64,000 bases of DNA. Origin: Candidatus Tenderia electrophaga. GTDB lineage: Bacteria > Pseudomonadota > Gammaproteobacteria > Tenderiales > Tenderiaceae. The position numbers and the translations under genes were made by a program. The notes under the pieces were generated by a model. The model had not been told where the DNA came from, ran no database searches, and was given only the letters and a program-made list of their open reading frames with translations. Numbering within the stretch: position 1 is the first letter of the stretch; each line of letters opens with the position of its first letter. Positions 16,322 to 24,737 of this stretch are shown piece by piece. The stretch lies in contig CP013099.1 of the NCBI GenBank assembly GCA_001447805.1, forward strand, positions 186,001 through 250,000, written 5' to 3'.

Positions 16322-17125
16322 TTACGCTGACTGAATGCCGAGCCAGCGGCTCCAGGCCACGAACAGTTCCAGGTCCAGCGATGCCACGGCCGAACGCGCT
16401 TGCAGGCTGGCCTGAAATACCGGGTCGCCCTGCAGGGTACAGGAGTAGCCGCCCGCCTCGGCGAGGATGAGATGACCGGCACCGTAGTCCCACAGTTTCT
16501 GTTTGCCGTGCAAGTAGACGTGGCAGCGGCCGGCGGCGATCCAGCACCAGTCCAGCGCCACCGAGCCCAGGCTGCGCTGCGAGCTGTAGGGCATGTCGCG
16601 GACCAGGCGCGTGGCCAGCTCGGGCGCCAGGCGTTTGAAGTCGACCAGGCCGATGCCCTTTTTCAGCGGGCCCTCGGGCCGGTGTCGGCCCAGGGCTTCA
16701 CCGTTGAGCTGTGCACCGCCATGCTTCGCGGCGCTGAAGCATTCGTCGCGGATCGGGTCGTAGACCAGGCCCAGCACGGTTTCGCCTCGATACAGCAAGG
16801 CCAACGAGACAGAGAATACGGGCAGGCCGGCGGCGAAGTTGCTGGTGCCGTCGAGCGGGTCCAGCACCCACAGGGGCCGCGTCGGGTCGGCCATCAGACG
16901 GGCTTGCTCGGCGGCCTCCATCTCTTCGCCGAGAAAACCGATGTGTGGCCACTGTTGTTGCAGCGCAGTTTGGAGGCGGCCCTGCATGGCCAGGTCGGCC
17001 GCGGTGATGACGCTGCCGTCGGTCTTGTGACTGCGTTCCACCCGGGTAAAGCGCGGCAGCAGCTCCTCGCGTGCGGCGGTGATGACGATGTGTTGCAGGA
17101 TATGCAGGTCGGGGAGTGTTTGCAT
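16322..17125 (-). CDS. Inositol monophosphatase family protein
   Basis: This 267-aa protein has the metal-binding motifs of the family: GEEMEA (residues ~66-71), WVLDPLDGTSNFAAGLP (~86-102) and the C-terminal KLWDYGAGHLILAEAGG. The usual WDxAAG reads WDYGAG here, a common variant. Substrates in this family include inositol phosphates, 3'-phosphoadenosine nucleotides and fructose 1,6-bisphosphate, and the sequence alone does not decide. Because the organism fixes CO2, a bisphosphatase role is worth considering but is not shown. Confidence 0.85.
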   Translation of the reverse strand: MQTLPDLHILQHIVITAAREELLPRFTRVERSHKTDGSVITAADLAMQGRLQTALQQQWPHIGFLGEEMEAAEQARLMADPTRPLWVLDPLDGTSNFAAGLPVFSVSLALLYRGETVLGLVYDPIRDECFSAAKHGGAQLNGEALGRHRPEGPLKKGIGLVDFKRLAPELATRLVRDMPYSSQRSLGSVALDWCWIAAGRCHVYLHGKQKLWDYGAGHLILAEAGGYSCTLQGDPVFQASLQARSAVASLDLELFVAWSRWLGIQSA

Positions 17126-17131
17126 CGTGAG

Positions 17132-17734
17132 TTAAAACCTGTAGGAAAGACCAAAAAACAGACCGGTTTCGAAGGAGGAGGGCTGGCGCTCGTGCAGATC
17201 TACTTCGATTTTGCGAAAGCCGAGATTGAGTTCGGCCTGGTCCGGCAGCGGATAGTTGACCTGGATCCTGAAACCCCAGGTCCATTCAAAGTCCATTCGC
17301 CACTCGTTGCCGCTCTCCTTGTGGCTGCCCAAATGGGGGGCGAGGAAGAGCTCGACCAGCCACTCGTGGTGACGTTCGGCGCTGGGCGGCTGGCGCAAAA
17401 TGGCGCCGGCGAGCAGGGCGCCGTAGTCCTGGTCGTGCGAGTTGCCGTATATCAGCCCGGCCTTGGGGCTCAGGGTGCGCGTACCCAGCACCTGACGCTG
17501 ATAGTCGAGCAGTTCGGCGTCGGCCTGCAGCAGCAGGTTGCGCGGATCCTGTTCCTTGGCCACGATCAGACTCAGCTGCTGGCGCGAATTGCGCAGCAGC
17601 GTGTCGTTGATGTCGCTCAGATAATAGAGTTGGGCGCTGTCCTGGCTCAGGATCAAGCCCCGGCTGGCGGCCAGTGCCGAGGCGGAGGAAAGCACTCCGG
17701 CCAGCGCCAAGGCAAGTCTGCATACATTCAACAT
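17132..17734 (-). CDS. Probable outer-membrane protein (YfaZ-like)
   Basis: This 200-aa protein has a signal peptide (LNVCRLALALAGVLSSASAL) and strands typical of a small beta-barrel, ending in an aromatic residue (GLFFGLSYRF). Internal features include SQDSAQLYYLSDINDT, ALLAGAILRQPP and EWRMDFEWTWGFRIQVNYPL. The layout resembles YfaZ-type outer-membrane proteins, but the similarity is general. ATG 17734 is preferred over GTG 17740. It lies 6 bp upstream of the phosphatase gene and is probably co-transcribed with it. Confidence 0.65.
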   Translation of the reverse strand: MLNVCRLALALAGVLSSASALAASRGLILSQDSAQLYYLSDINDTLLRNSRQQLSLIVAKEQDPRNLLLQADAELLDYQRQVLGTRTLSPKAGLIYGNSHDQDYGALLAGAILRQPPSAERHHEWLVELFLAPHLGSHKESGNEWRMDFEWTWGFRIQVNYPLPDQAELNLGFRKIEVDLHERQPSSFETGLFFGLSYRF

Positions 17735-17748
17735 GGTCACTGCAATCG

Positions 17749-18198
17749 TTATGTTTGAAACTCGATTATATGGTCTTCCAAGGCATCGGGGTGAATCTGT
17801 TCTTCGGAGATGCAGCGCCCGCGCACCGAAATGCCGGCGCGGTGAACACTGCCGGGATCGCCGCTGAGTAAGGGGTGCCAGTCGGGCAGGGACTTGCCTT
17901 CATAAAGGCGGCGGTAGGCGCAGGTGTCGGGCAGGTACTTGAAATACTCCGGGTGATCCATGTCCAGCACCAGGCAGTCGGGCACATGGCGGACGCGTTG
18001 GCGATAGTGGCGGCAGCGGCAGCTGTCCGAGTCCAGCAATTTGCAGGCGACATCGGTGTAGAAGATGGCGCCGCTGTCGTCATCCTCCAGCTTGTTGAGA
18101 CAACAACGGCCGCAGCCGTCGCACAGCGATTCCCATTCCCTGCGGCTCATCTGGTCGAGGGTCTTGTGTTGCCAGAAATGCGTCTTTGGTTTTGCCAT
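17749..18198 (-). CDS. YcgN family cysteine-cluster protein (UPF0260)
   Basis: This 149-aa protein contains the cysteine cluster CDGCGRCCLNKLEDD near residue 27, then CKLLDSDSCRCRHY, PDCLVLD and TCAYRRLYEG. These match the UPF0260/YcgN family, which resembles Fe-S or zinc-binding proteins. The cellular role is not established. It is the first gene of the minus-strand run 18198-15670. Confidence 0.9.
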   Translation of the reverse strand: MAKPKTHFWQHKTLDQMSRREWESLCDGCGRCCLNKLEDDDSGAIFYTDVACKLLDSDSCRCRHYRQRVRHVPDCLVLDMDHPEYFKYLPDTCAYRRLYEGKSLPDWHPLLSGDPGSVHRAGISVRGRCISEEQIHPDALEDHIIEFQT

Positions 18199-18290
18199 AA
18201 GCAGTCAAAAAGTTTTCGCTGCGGGCCATGATAACAGCTCCCTGGCGGTTGCCGGTGCCGACACGCCGTTGATTGGGTAATAAAACCAGG

Positions 18291-18320
18291 TTTCTGCCCG
18301 GATGCGATCGGTAGTATAAT
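18291..18320 (+). promoter_or_regulatory. Sigma-70-like promoter upstream of the ExeA-like gene
   Basis: TATAAT at 18315-18320 is a consensus -10 box. TTTCTG at 18291-18296 is a plausible -35 with an 18-bp spacer. The predicted transcript would have a ~85-nt leader before ATG 18413. Confidence 0.5.
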
Positions 18321-18412
18321 TCGCGCACAAGAATAAGGAATTGCAATGCGGGTGAGGGATAGGGACGTCTCATGATGACTGCGCCCAAACGGGCCTATTG
18401 CGGGTAGTTGGA

Positions 18413-20848
18413 ATGTATGAATCGTTTTACCGGCTAAACGCCAACCCCTTCCGGTTGGTGCCAGACGCGCGGCTTTTTTATGCCAGTAGCGGCCATAAAC
18501 GCGGGCTGGCCTATTTGCGCTATGGCCTGCACCAGGGGCAGGGCTTCGTGGTGGTTACGGGGAAACCCGGCACCGGCAAGAGCACCCTGGTCCAGACCTT
18601 ATTCACCGATCTGGCCGGTGAATCCCTGGTGGTGGCCGGGCTGACCAGCACCAATCTCGGTGCCGACGACATCCTGCAAGCCGTCGGTCACTGTTTCGAT
18701 GTCTACAGTGACGGCAAGAGCAAGGCCTCTTTGCTGATCGGCATCGAAAACTTTCTCAAGGCCCGGGCGCGTCAGGGCAAGCGCGTGGTGCTGATCGTGG
18801 ATGAGGCGCAAAACCTGCCGCTGAAGTCCCTGGAAGAGCTGCGCATGCTGTCCAATTTTCAGATTGCCGAACAGCCGCTGTTGCAGATTCTGTTGCTCGG
18901 TCAACAGGAGCTGCAGGAGATGCTGGCGCGACCGGAGTTGGAACAGCTGGCCCAACGTGTCATCGCCTCCTGTCACTTGAAGTCGCTCAGCGCCGACGAG
19001 ACCCGCGGCTACATCGCCCATCGTCTGCACTGCGCCGGCTGGCGCGGCGATCCCTGTATCAGCGGCGATGCGCTGGCGTTGACCTATGGCGTCAGCCACG
19101 GGATTCCGCGCTTGATCAATATATTCTGCGATCGCCTGTTGTTGGCGGCGTCTCTGGACGAGCGCCACGACATCGACCAAGCCCTGGCGCAGGCAGTGCT
19201 GACCGAATTGAAAGAAGAATCCACCGGCTCGTTTGCCCTGTGCAGTATCCCGCTGTCGCGGGAACTGCCGGCGATGGCGCCCCTGACCCAAGCCGATGCC
19301 TCTCTGGACGCCGCCAATGACGCCGAGGCGGACAGCGAACCCCGGGCCGAGCGCAAAGCCGTGGGCGCAGACGCCGGTGCCGCGGTGCAGCGCGCGCGTA
19401 CGCAGGGTGAAAATGACGGCGCCGCCTTCGAACCCGCCTTTGACGGCCGTGATGGAACACCTGACAGGGATAACATGCCCGAGCCGCCGGCGACGGCGCC
19501 GAGCGCTGCGGCGGATGAAGACAGCCTTGCGCAGCCACTGCCGCCCGAGCTTGCCGGGCGAGCGCTCAGCCAGCCTTCCATCGCAATGGAGCACGTCGAG
19601 ACGCCTTATCCCGCCGCCGACCCGCGCGAGCACCGTGGTGGCGGCGGTCAAAAATGGATTGTGTTGATGTTCGCCTTGGTGGCCGTCGCCGCTGCCGCAT
19701 GGTTCGGCATCCGGCACGCGGACGATGTGTGGTCTCGAGCCGCTGCCTTGATCCCGAGCGCCGCGCCGCCGCTGAGCGCCCCGGCGCAATCCCAATCCCA
19801 GCCGGAGCAATCCCAGCCGCCCGCGACGCGGCAGCCGGTGATGCACGCGGGAGACCCGCATGAATCCGAGTTTCTGGCCGAACTCGACGGTTACGCCATC
19901 CATGGCCTGACGGCGCCTGAGGCAGACGCCGGTTTTGATGACGCGGACATGACGCCGGTCATCGGTGCGCCGGTGGCGGCCGGGGATGGGACCGACGCGT
20001 TCACAGAGCGCGGGGCCGACATCACGGCGCAGATAACTGAGGCGGCAATGCCGGACAGTCAGCCGCCAGCGGCAGCCGCCGCCAATGAACACGCCCATGC
20101 GGGCACGGCGCCCGCGCCCGCGGACAAGACCGGCTCAGCGTCTGTTGTTTCCGCGCCCGCCGCGCTCGAAACCCAGTCAGTCGAGAAACACGCCGAGCCT
20201 AAACCCGCACCCCAAGCGGAGACGCCGCCCGCCTCGGCCAAGTCAGGCGCAGTGCCGTCGAAACCCATGGTTGTGACGCAGAAAGCGCCGGTAACGGCGG
20301 CAGTCGAGCAACAGCCAGCCACCCAGCCACCGGCACCGGTTGCGGCAGCAACGGCGTCGATAGAACCGCAACACACTGCGCCGGCCAAGACTCCTGAGCC
20401 TGAGGTCGTCGCTAAGTTGCCCGATACCCGCGTGGTCGATGAACCGCCGCCGGCGTTCGAGTCGCCCCAGGCGCCGGGCGCAATGTTTAGTGAATTCGAA
20501 CTCACCGAACTGCTCTACAATCTGATTTTCTACTATGAGTCCGGCAACCTGGAAAGGCTGGTGGGGCTGTTTGCAGCCGATGCCGAAGCGGATGGGGCCC
20601 GGGGGGTGGGCAGCATTAGAAAGGATTATCTGGCCTTGTTCAATAGCACCGAAATGCGCTACATGCGCATCGACGACATGTGGTGGAAACAGCGCGACAA
20701 GGAGGCATACGGGCGCGGCAATTTCACCGTGACGGTATGGCGCAACAACGGTGATGAGGGTTTGTCGCAACAGGGCGAGCTAGCGTTGGAAGTCGTCAGG
20801 CAGGGGGATAGATTGGTGATTCAGAATATGGTCCATCAGGTGCAATAA
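18413..20848 (+). CDS. ExeA/GspA-like AAA ATPase with periplasmic NTF2-like C-terminal domain
   Basis: This 811-aa protein starts MYESFYRLNANPFRLVPD, the standard opening of ExeA/GspA-type ATPases. It has a Walker A GKPGTGKSTLVQ (residues ~47-58), Walker B VVLIVDEAQ and the GIPRLINIFCDRLLLAA sensor region. A single membrane segment (KWIVLMFALVAVAAAAWFGI) lies at about residues 413-433. It is followed by ~250 residues of Ala/Pro/Glu-rich linker and then a compact domain (~690-811, FELTELLYNLIFYYESGNLE ... DMWWKQRDKEAY ... QGELALEVVRQGD) that reads as an NTF2/SnoaL-like fold. Classical GspA carries a peptidoglycan-binding domain instead. ATG 18413 matches the family start. It would sit in the inner membrane with the ATPase inside. 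Confidence 0.82.
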   Translation: MYESFYRLNANPFRLVPDARLFYASSGHKRGLAYLRYGLHQGQGFVVVTGKPGTGKSTLVQTLFTDLAGESLVVAGLTSTNLGADDILQAVGHCFDVYSDGKSKASLLIGIENFLKARARQGKRVVLIVDEAQNLPLKSLEELRMLSNFQIAEQPLLQILLLGQQELQEMLARPELEQLAQRVIASCHLKSLSADETRGYIAHRLHCAGWRGDPCISGDALALTYGVSHGIPRLINIFCDRLLLAASLDERHDIDQALAQAVLTELKEESTGSFALCSIPLSRELPAMAPLTQADASLDAANDAEADSEPRAERKAVGADAGAAVQRARTQGENDGAAFEPAFDGRDGTPDRDNMPEPPATAPSAAADEDSLAQPLPPELAGRALSQPSIAMEHVETPYPAADPREHRGGGGQKWIVLMFALVAVAAAAWFGIRHADDVWSRAAALIPSAAPPLSAPAQSQSQPEQSQPPATRQPVMHAGDPHESEFLAELDGYAIHGLTAPEADAGFDDADMTPVIGAPVAAGDGTDAFTERGADITAQITEAAMPDSQPPAAAAANEHAHAGTAPAPADKTGSASVVSAPAALETQSVEKHAEPKPAPQAETPPASAKSGAVPSKPMVVTQKAPVTAAVEQQPATQPPAPVAAATASIEPQHTAPAKTPEPEVVAKLPDTRVVDEPPPAFESPQAPGAMFSEFELTELLYNLIFYYESGNLERLVGLFAADAEADGARGVGSIRKDYLALFNSTEMRYMRIDDMWWKQRDKEAYGRGNFTVTVWRNNGDEGLSQQGELALEVVRQGDRLVIQNMVHQVQ

Positions 20849-20913
20849 GTGTCTGGAACACTTGTCGCATAGCGGCACATCTTCGCAGGAGGCGATTTGA
20901 GCAAAGGGACTCG

Positions 20914-21039
20914 CCCGCATTTCTCACCGGGCGGCTAATGGCTGTGGTGTAGTTGATTGAAACTGATGGAGGGGTATCAAGAATGCCGATCGACCAAGCA
21001 GTGACATACTGCTCCCGCGAACCCGGTGAGAAATGCGGG
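20914..21039. repeat. Short inverted-repeat element, copy 2 (126 bp)
   Basis: CCCGCATTTCTCACCGGG at 20914-20931 is an exact inverted repeat of 21022-21039. The interior aligns with copy 1 at 9410. The right flank is CTAG, while the left flank is CTCG, a single change from it. The end of the element contains the ATG (21033) of the next reading frame. Confidence 0.87.
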
Positions 21040-21647
21040 CTAGGAGGTTGAAGCGCGGCAGGGGTGTATTGGGCGTTTGGCTGTTATGCCTGGTCAGTGG
21101 TCCGGTCTCGGCCGCCGCCATCGGCATGCCCGAGCGCAGCGACCGTATCGGGCTGGGGCTGGGGTATGCCCGGCTCACCGTCGAGGACCCCGCCGGCGCC
21201 AGTGCCGCCGAATGGGTGGTGCGGCCGCTCAACGTGGTCTATACCCAGCCGGCCAGCGGACCCTATCGCTATTGGGCCGAGGCCTTTTATCAGGATGCGG
21301 TGTTGCCGGCGTCCACCACCGACATCGGTCAGCGCGTACGCCAGCTGGGGCTCAGGGCCTCGTTCCAGCGCCGCCTCGGTGTCCCAACCGTTGGAAGCTC
21401 CTGGCTGGGCGCGGGCGTGCAGTTGGCCCGCGAGCGCTTTGAGAACCGTCACCGCCTCGATGGCGCAGGCTTCCTGGCCCAGAGCTACCCGCAGCGTTCT
21501 GAATTTATCCCGGCCTTGTTGTTGAACTACATTGTCGAAGCGGGGCTGAATGGCTGGGACATGGCCGTCAAGCTGGAGCAGAGTCTGCCGGCGGGTGATG
21601 GCAGTCGCGAGTTTTCTTTGTCGGTCATTGTGCTGTTCGGTCTTTAA
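21033..21647 (+). CDS. Predicted outer-membrane beta-barrel protein of unknown function
   Basis: This up to 204-aa protein has a basic leader and hydrophobic signal (GVLGVWLLCLVSGPVSAAA) followed by alternating strands: RIGLGLGYARLTVEDP, RYWAEAFYQDAVLP, RQLGLRASFQRRLGVPTVG and LSVIVLFGL at the end. It resembles a small barrel or transthyretin-like surface protein. The only ATG (21033) lies inside the terminal repeat of element copy 2; TTG 21048 or 21069 are alternative starts, the latter behind AGGGG. The stop is 14 bp before the large lipoprotein gene, so the two are probably co-expressed. Confidence 0.65.
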   Translation: MRARRLKRGRGVLGVWLLCLVSGPVSAAAIGMPERSDRIGLGLGYARLTVEDPAGASAAEWVVRPLNVVYTQPASGPYRYWAEAFYQDAVLPASTTDIGQRVRQLGLRASFQRRLGVPTVGSSWLGAGVQLARERFENRHRLDGAGFLAQSYPQRSEFIPALLLNYIVEAGLNGWDMAVKLEQSLPAGDGSREFSLSVIVLFGL

Positions 21648-21661
21648 TAAGGAAATTACCT

Positions 21662-24600
21662 ATGGATCGTGCCACCCGCAGTACCCTCATCACGGCATTG
21701 TGTCTGTCTTTAGCGGGGCTGGCGGCCTGTAACGGGATCCCCGGCAGCGAATCAGGCGACGTGCCGCCGCAACGGCCGCTGAATACCGTCTCCGGTTACG
21801 TGGTGGATGACGCCGTCGGCGGCGCCTTGCTCAATGTCTATGGCTTTGATGACGGCGTCAAAGGCGAGCTGCTGGCCAGCACCACCACCGCCCAGGACGG
21901 TGGCTACAGCCTCCAGGTCGACGGCGTCGAGCGTCGTTTGCTGCTGCTCGAGGCGCGCGGTGGTGAATACATCGAGCTGGCCACCGGACAGCGCGTCGAG
22001 CTGGAGCAAGACCAGGTGTTAAAGGCGCTGGCCGTCAACCGGCCGGGCCAGTCGATGAGCGTGATGGTGACGCCCCTGACGCATCTGACGGCGGCCCTGG
22101 TGCGCTATTACCTGGACTCGGGCATGGCGGTGGAGGCGGCCATCGATACCGCCACGGCGGAGCTCAATGAGCTGTTCGGCATCGACGTGGCGGCGGTGCG
22201 GCCGCGCAGCATCGCCGAGCAGGGCACGAGCGAGCTGACGCCCGATTACCTCTACGGCTTTTTTCTCTCGGCCCTGTCCAGCTGGACCAAGCGCGTGAAT
22301 GAGCAAAACGGCCTGGCGCCCCATGCGGTCTATACCTCCATCGCTTTGAGCCAGGTGCTGTACGACGAAGTCGCCGCCGACGGCCTGCTCGACGGCAAGG
22401 CCGGCAACGCGCTGGCGCTGGGCACGGTCGGCCTGGGGCCGAATGCCTACCGGCTGTCACTGGCGCAGCACATGCTGGCCATGGCGGCGGGCAAGGCCAA
22501 TCTCAGCGGTGTCAGTGTCGAGCAGCTGCTGCCCCTGGCCTTCCGTCTGGTCAACAGTGAGCACCGCCTGTTTGCCGGTGTGGCACCCGACCTCAGCGGC
22601 GGGCAGGTGGCTGTATCGGGGGATGAAAACCTGGGTAGCTATCGCAGCGGCGTATTTGAGTATGCGGTGACATTGGACAGCCCCGAACTGATCAGCAGTG
22701 TACGTTTCAGTGTGGATGATTTCGATCTGCCCGTGGCGGCGGTGCCGGGCGAGATGCGCGTCCCCATCGATACCCGCCAGTTCGCTGACGGCCAGCACAC
22801 GGTCGCCATGCGTGCCCTGGACTGGCTCGGTAATCCGGTGGCGAACCATGCCATCGTGTTTCAGTTCGACAACACGCTGCCCTATGTCAACGTCAGCTCA
22901 CGCCTGTACACCAATCAAGAGAATTATCTGCTCAGCGGCACAGTGGGTGACAACGGCTCGGGGATACTGCAGTTTGAGATCGATGCTGAGGCGGTGAGCA
23001 TAAACCCCGATAACAGCTGGTCGCTGGCGCGCGCCCTGCAGCCGGGTAACAACCCGGTCGCCATGCGCCTGGAGGATTGGGCGGGCAACAGCTTCGCCGA
23101 GCAGGTGACTGTCGTCCTGGACCAGACGCCGCCGCAGATCGACAGCGGCGCCGGCCACAGTCAGGCACGTTTTATCCAGGCCTCGGAGTTGGTCAACGGC
23201 ATGCTGGCCGACAGCAATACCGACGCACCGGTGTATATCGAAACGCACCAGGCCGATCTCGATGGCACCGCGATTACGCGTGCCGCCCTGGACGGCGCCG
23301 GCATTCCCTATTTCGCCTTTGCGGCGATCGATGCATTGGACACCGGCGTCGCGACCGGCGCCGCTGAATTGCAGGTGCGCATGCGTTATGAAAAGAACGG
23401 CATCACCCTGGCCGACTGGCGCCCGCTGACGCCGCTGGCCGGCGAGTATCTGGTGCCACTGGCCGGCGAGACCTTGCACAGCAGTTGGCATCAGTCCTTG
23501 CCGACGGATGAACACGGCGTGCGCGTCGAAGTGCGCGACAAGGCCGGCAATCGCGTCGAAAAACTGTTTGCATTCCGCGCCGCTTTCGCCGTGGCCGGCA
23601 TTGAGATGGAACACATTCGTGAGCCGAGTGCGGCATTGTTTGAGTCCACTGCATTCGCCGACCGCGCCGCTCTGTATGACCGGGACATTACCGCGCTGGC
23701 CTATACCTTTACCAACACGAGTGGCAAGGCCTTCTATATTCAGCCCGATGACGCCGGCGGGCATGTGGCGCGGCGCGACGTGGAACAGTTGCTGCGCGAG
23801 CATAAGGTGCGTCAAGTGACGACCCCTATGTGGCGGGTGGGCGTGATCGAAAATGCGTCCGATTTGTGTATCGGTAGTTTGGTCAACCGGCGTTTCGAGA
23901 TGGTTAACGAGATGTATCAATTTGACGGCAATGGCTGGGTGAAGGCGATGACGCCCCCGGCGACTATCGGTGAGCCTATCAACGTATTTTCCGATGCGCC
24001 GGAACCACCTGAGGATTCGCAACGTGTAGATGTCGATCTGGCCGCCGTATTCGATGAGCTCTTCGCCAGTAATGAAATATCGTCCGCCAATCAGTCTTTC
24101 AGTGCCACGACTACCTATGACTACGATTATCTCCTGAATGTCACCAGTCAGCAGGGGCTGTCTCAGCCGGTTTTAATAAGTAACTGGCAGCGCTTGGTGG
24201 ATTACGTGGATACCAGTGTCGATGATGAATTGACGACATGTATTGTGGTGCCTTATTTCAAGCAGTTCGAGCGTTACACTTATCAAAGCGAACCGGGTTA
24301 CCCCCTAGACAGTCACGCCTTCCTGGAAGAACAACAGCATTTCGCAACCGCGGGCTTCACGGTCCATGACGACACAAGCTCCGAAAACATCGCCGCAGTC
24401 AGCGGCTGGTACCGCATCCCCGCCGGTCACACGGTAAGCATTACCAAGCATGTACACACGCCGGCACTGACGGTCGATAACGATGTGGCGGTGGCTGAGC
24501 CCGATACCGTCGCCGACTATACGCCCCTGTTGTACGACAAGGCCATCAGCTGGTCGATCGACCGCGCCCTCAACATCACCGCGGTGCACGATGCCGGGGC

Positions 24601-24679
24601 CGGGAATATCTTTGCCATGACCCCGACACAGACCCGTGCCGGTGAAGGCGCTGTGCAATATTCCATCCGCCGGCCCTAG
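21662..24679 (+). CDS. Large outer-membrane lipoprotein with Ig-like segments, function unknown
   Basis: This 1005-aa protein has a clear lipobox, LAGLAACNG, with the lipidated cysteine at residue 23 and Asn after it, consistent with outer-membrane sorting. Residues ~40-120 resemble a carboxypeptidase-regulatory-like beta-sandwich (VSGYVVDDAVGGALLNVYGF). The middle contains two Ig/cadherin-like repeats with DNTLPYVNVSS and DQTPPQIDSG strands. The C-terminal third has few recognisable motifs, including TTTYDYDYLLN. It is probably exposed and may act in adhesion or matrix. AAGGAAATTACCT precedes ATG 21662. Its stop codon TAG lies in a CTAG abutting element copy 3. Confidence 0.78.
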   Translation: MDRATRSTLITALCLSLAGLAACNGIPGSESGDVPPQRPLNTVSGYVVDDAVGGALLNVYGFDDGVKGELLASTTTAQDGGYSLQVDGVERRLLLLEARGGEYIELATGQRVELEQDQVLKALAVNRPGQSMSVMVTPLTHLTAALVRYYLDSGMAVEAAIDTATAELNELFGIDVAAVRPRSIAEQGTSELTPDYLYGFFLSALSSWTKRVNEQNGLAPHAVYTSIALSQVLYDEVAADGLLDGKAGNALALGTVGLGPNAYRLSLAQHMLAMAAGKANLSGVSVEQLLPLAFRLVNSEHRLFAGVAPDLSGGQVAVSGDENLGSYRSGVFEYAVTLDSPELISSVRFSVDDFDLPVAAVPGEMRVPIDTRQFADGQHTVAMRALDWLGNPVANHAIVFQFDNTLPYVNVSSRLYTNQENYLLSGTVGDNGSGILQFEIDAEAVSINPDNSWSLARALQPGNNPVAMRLEDWAGNSFAEQVTVVLDQTPPQIDSGAGHSQARFIQASELVNGMLADSNTDAPVYIETHQADLDGTAITRAALDGAGIPYFAFAAIDALDTGVATGAAELQVRMRYEKNGITLADWRPLTPLAGEYLVPLAGETLHSSWHQSLPTDEHGVRVEVRDKAGNRVEKLFAFRAAFAVAGIEMEHIREPSAALFESTAFADRAALYDRDITALAYTFTNTSGKAFYIQPDDAGGHVARRDVEQLLREHKVRQVTTPMWRVGVIENASDLCIGSLVNRRFEMVNEMYQFDGNGWVKAMTPPATIGEPINVFSDAPEPPEDSQRVDVDLAAVFDELFASNEISSANQSFSATTTYDYDYLLNVTSQQGLSQPVLISNWQRLVDYVDTSVDDELTTCIVVPYFKQFERYTYQSEPGYPLDSHAFLEEQQHFATAGFTVHDDTSSENIAAVSGWYRIPAGHTVSITKHVHTPALTVDNDVAVAEPDTVADYTPLLYDKAISWSIDRALNITAVHDAGAGNIFAMTPTQTRAGEGAVQYSIRRP

Positions 24680-24737
24680 CGTGCATTTCTCACCACCCGC
24701 CTGCTCGTCACGAACAGGGGTGAGAAAGGCGGGCTAG
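24680..24737. repeat. Short inverted-repeat element, copy 3 (minimal, between convergent stops)
   Basis: GCATTTCTCACC (24683-24694) pairs with GGTGAGAAAGGC (24719-24730) as an imperfect inverted repeat; the interior of copies 1 and 2 is missing. CTAG flanks both sides: 24676-24679 holds the TAG stop of the lipoprotein and 24734-24737 holds the TAG stop of the minus-strand dehydrogenase. It could form a stem-loop acting as a bidirectional terminator. Confidence 0.75.

Noticed and set aside
16400-17758. 452-codon plus-strand frame
   Set aside because: Antisense to the inositol-monophosphatase-like and YfaZ-like genes, which show motifs and signal peptides.
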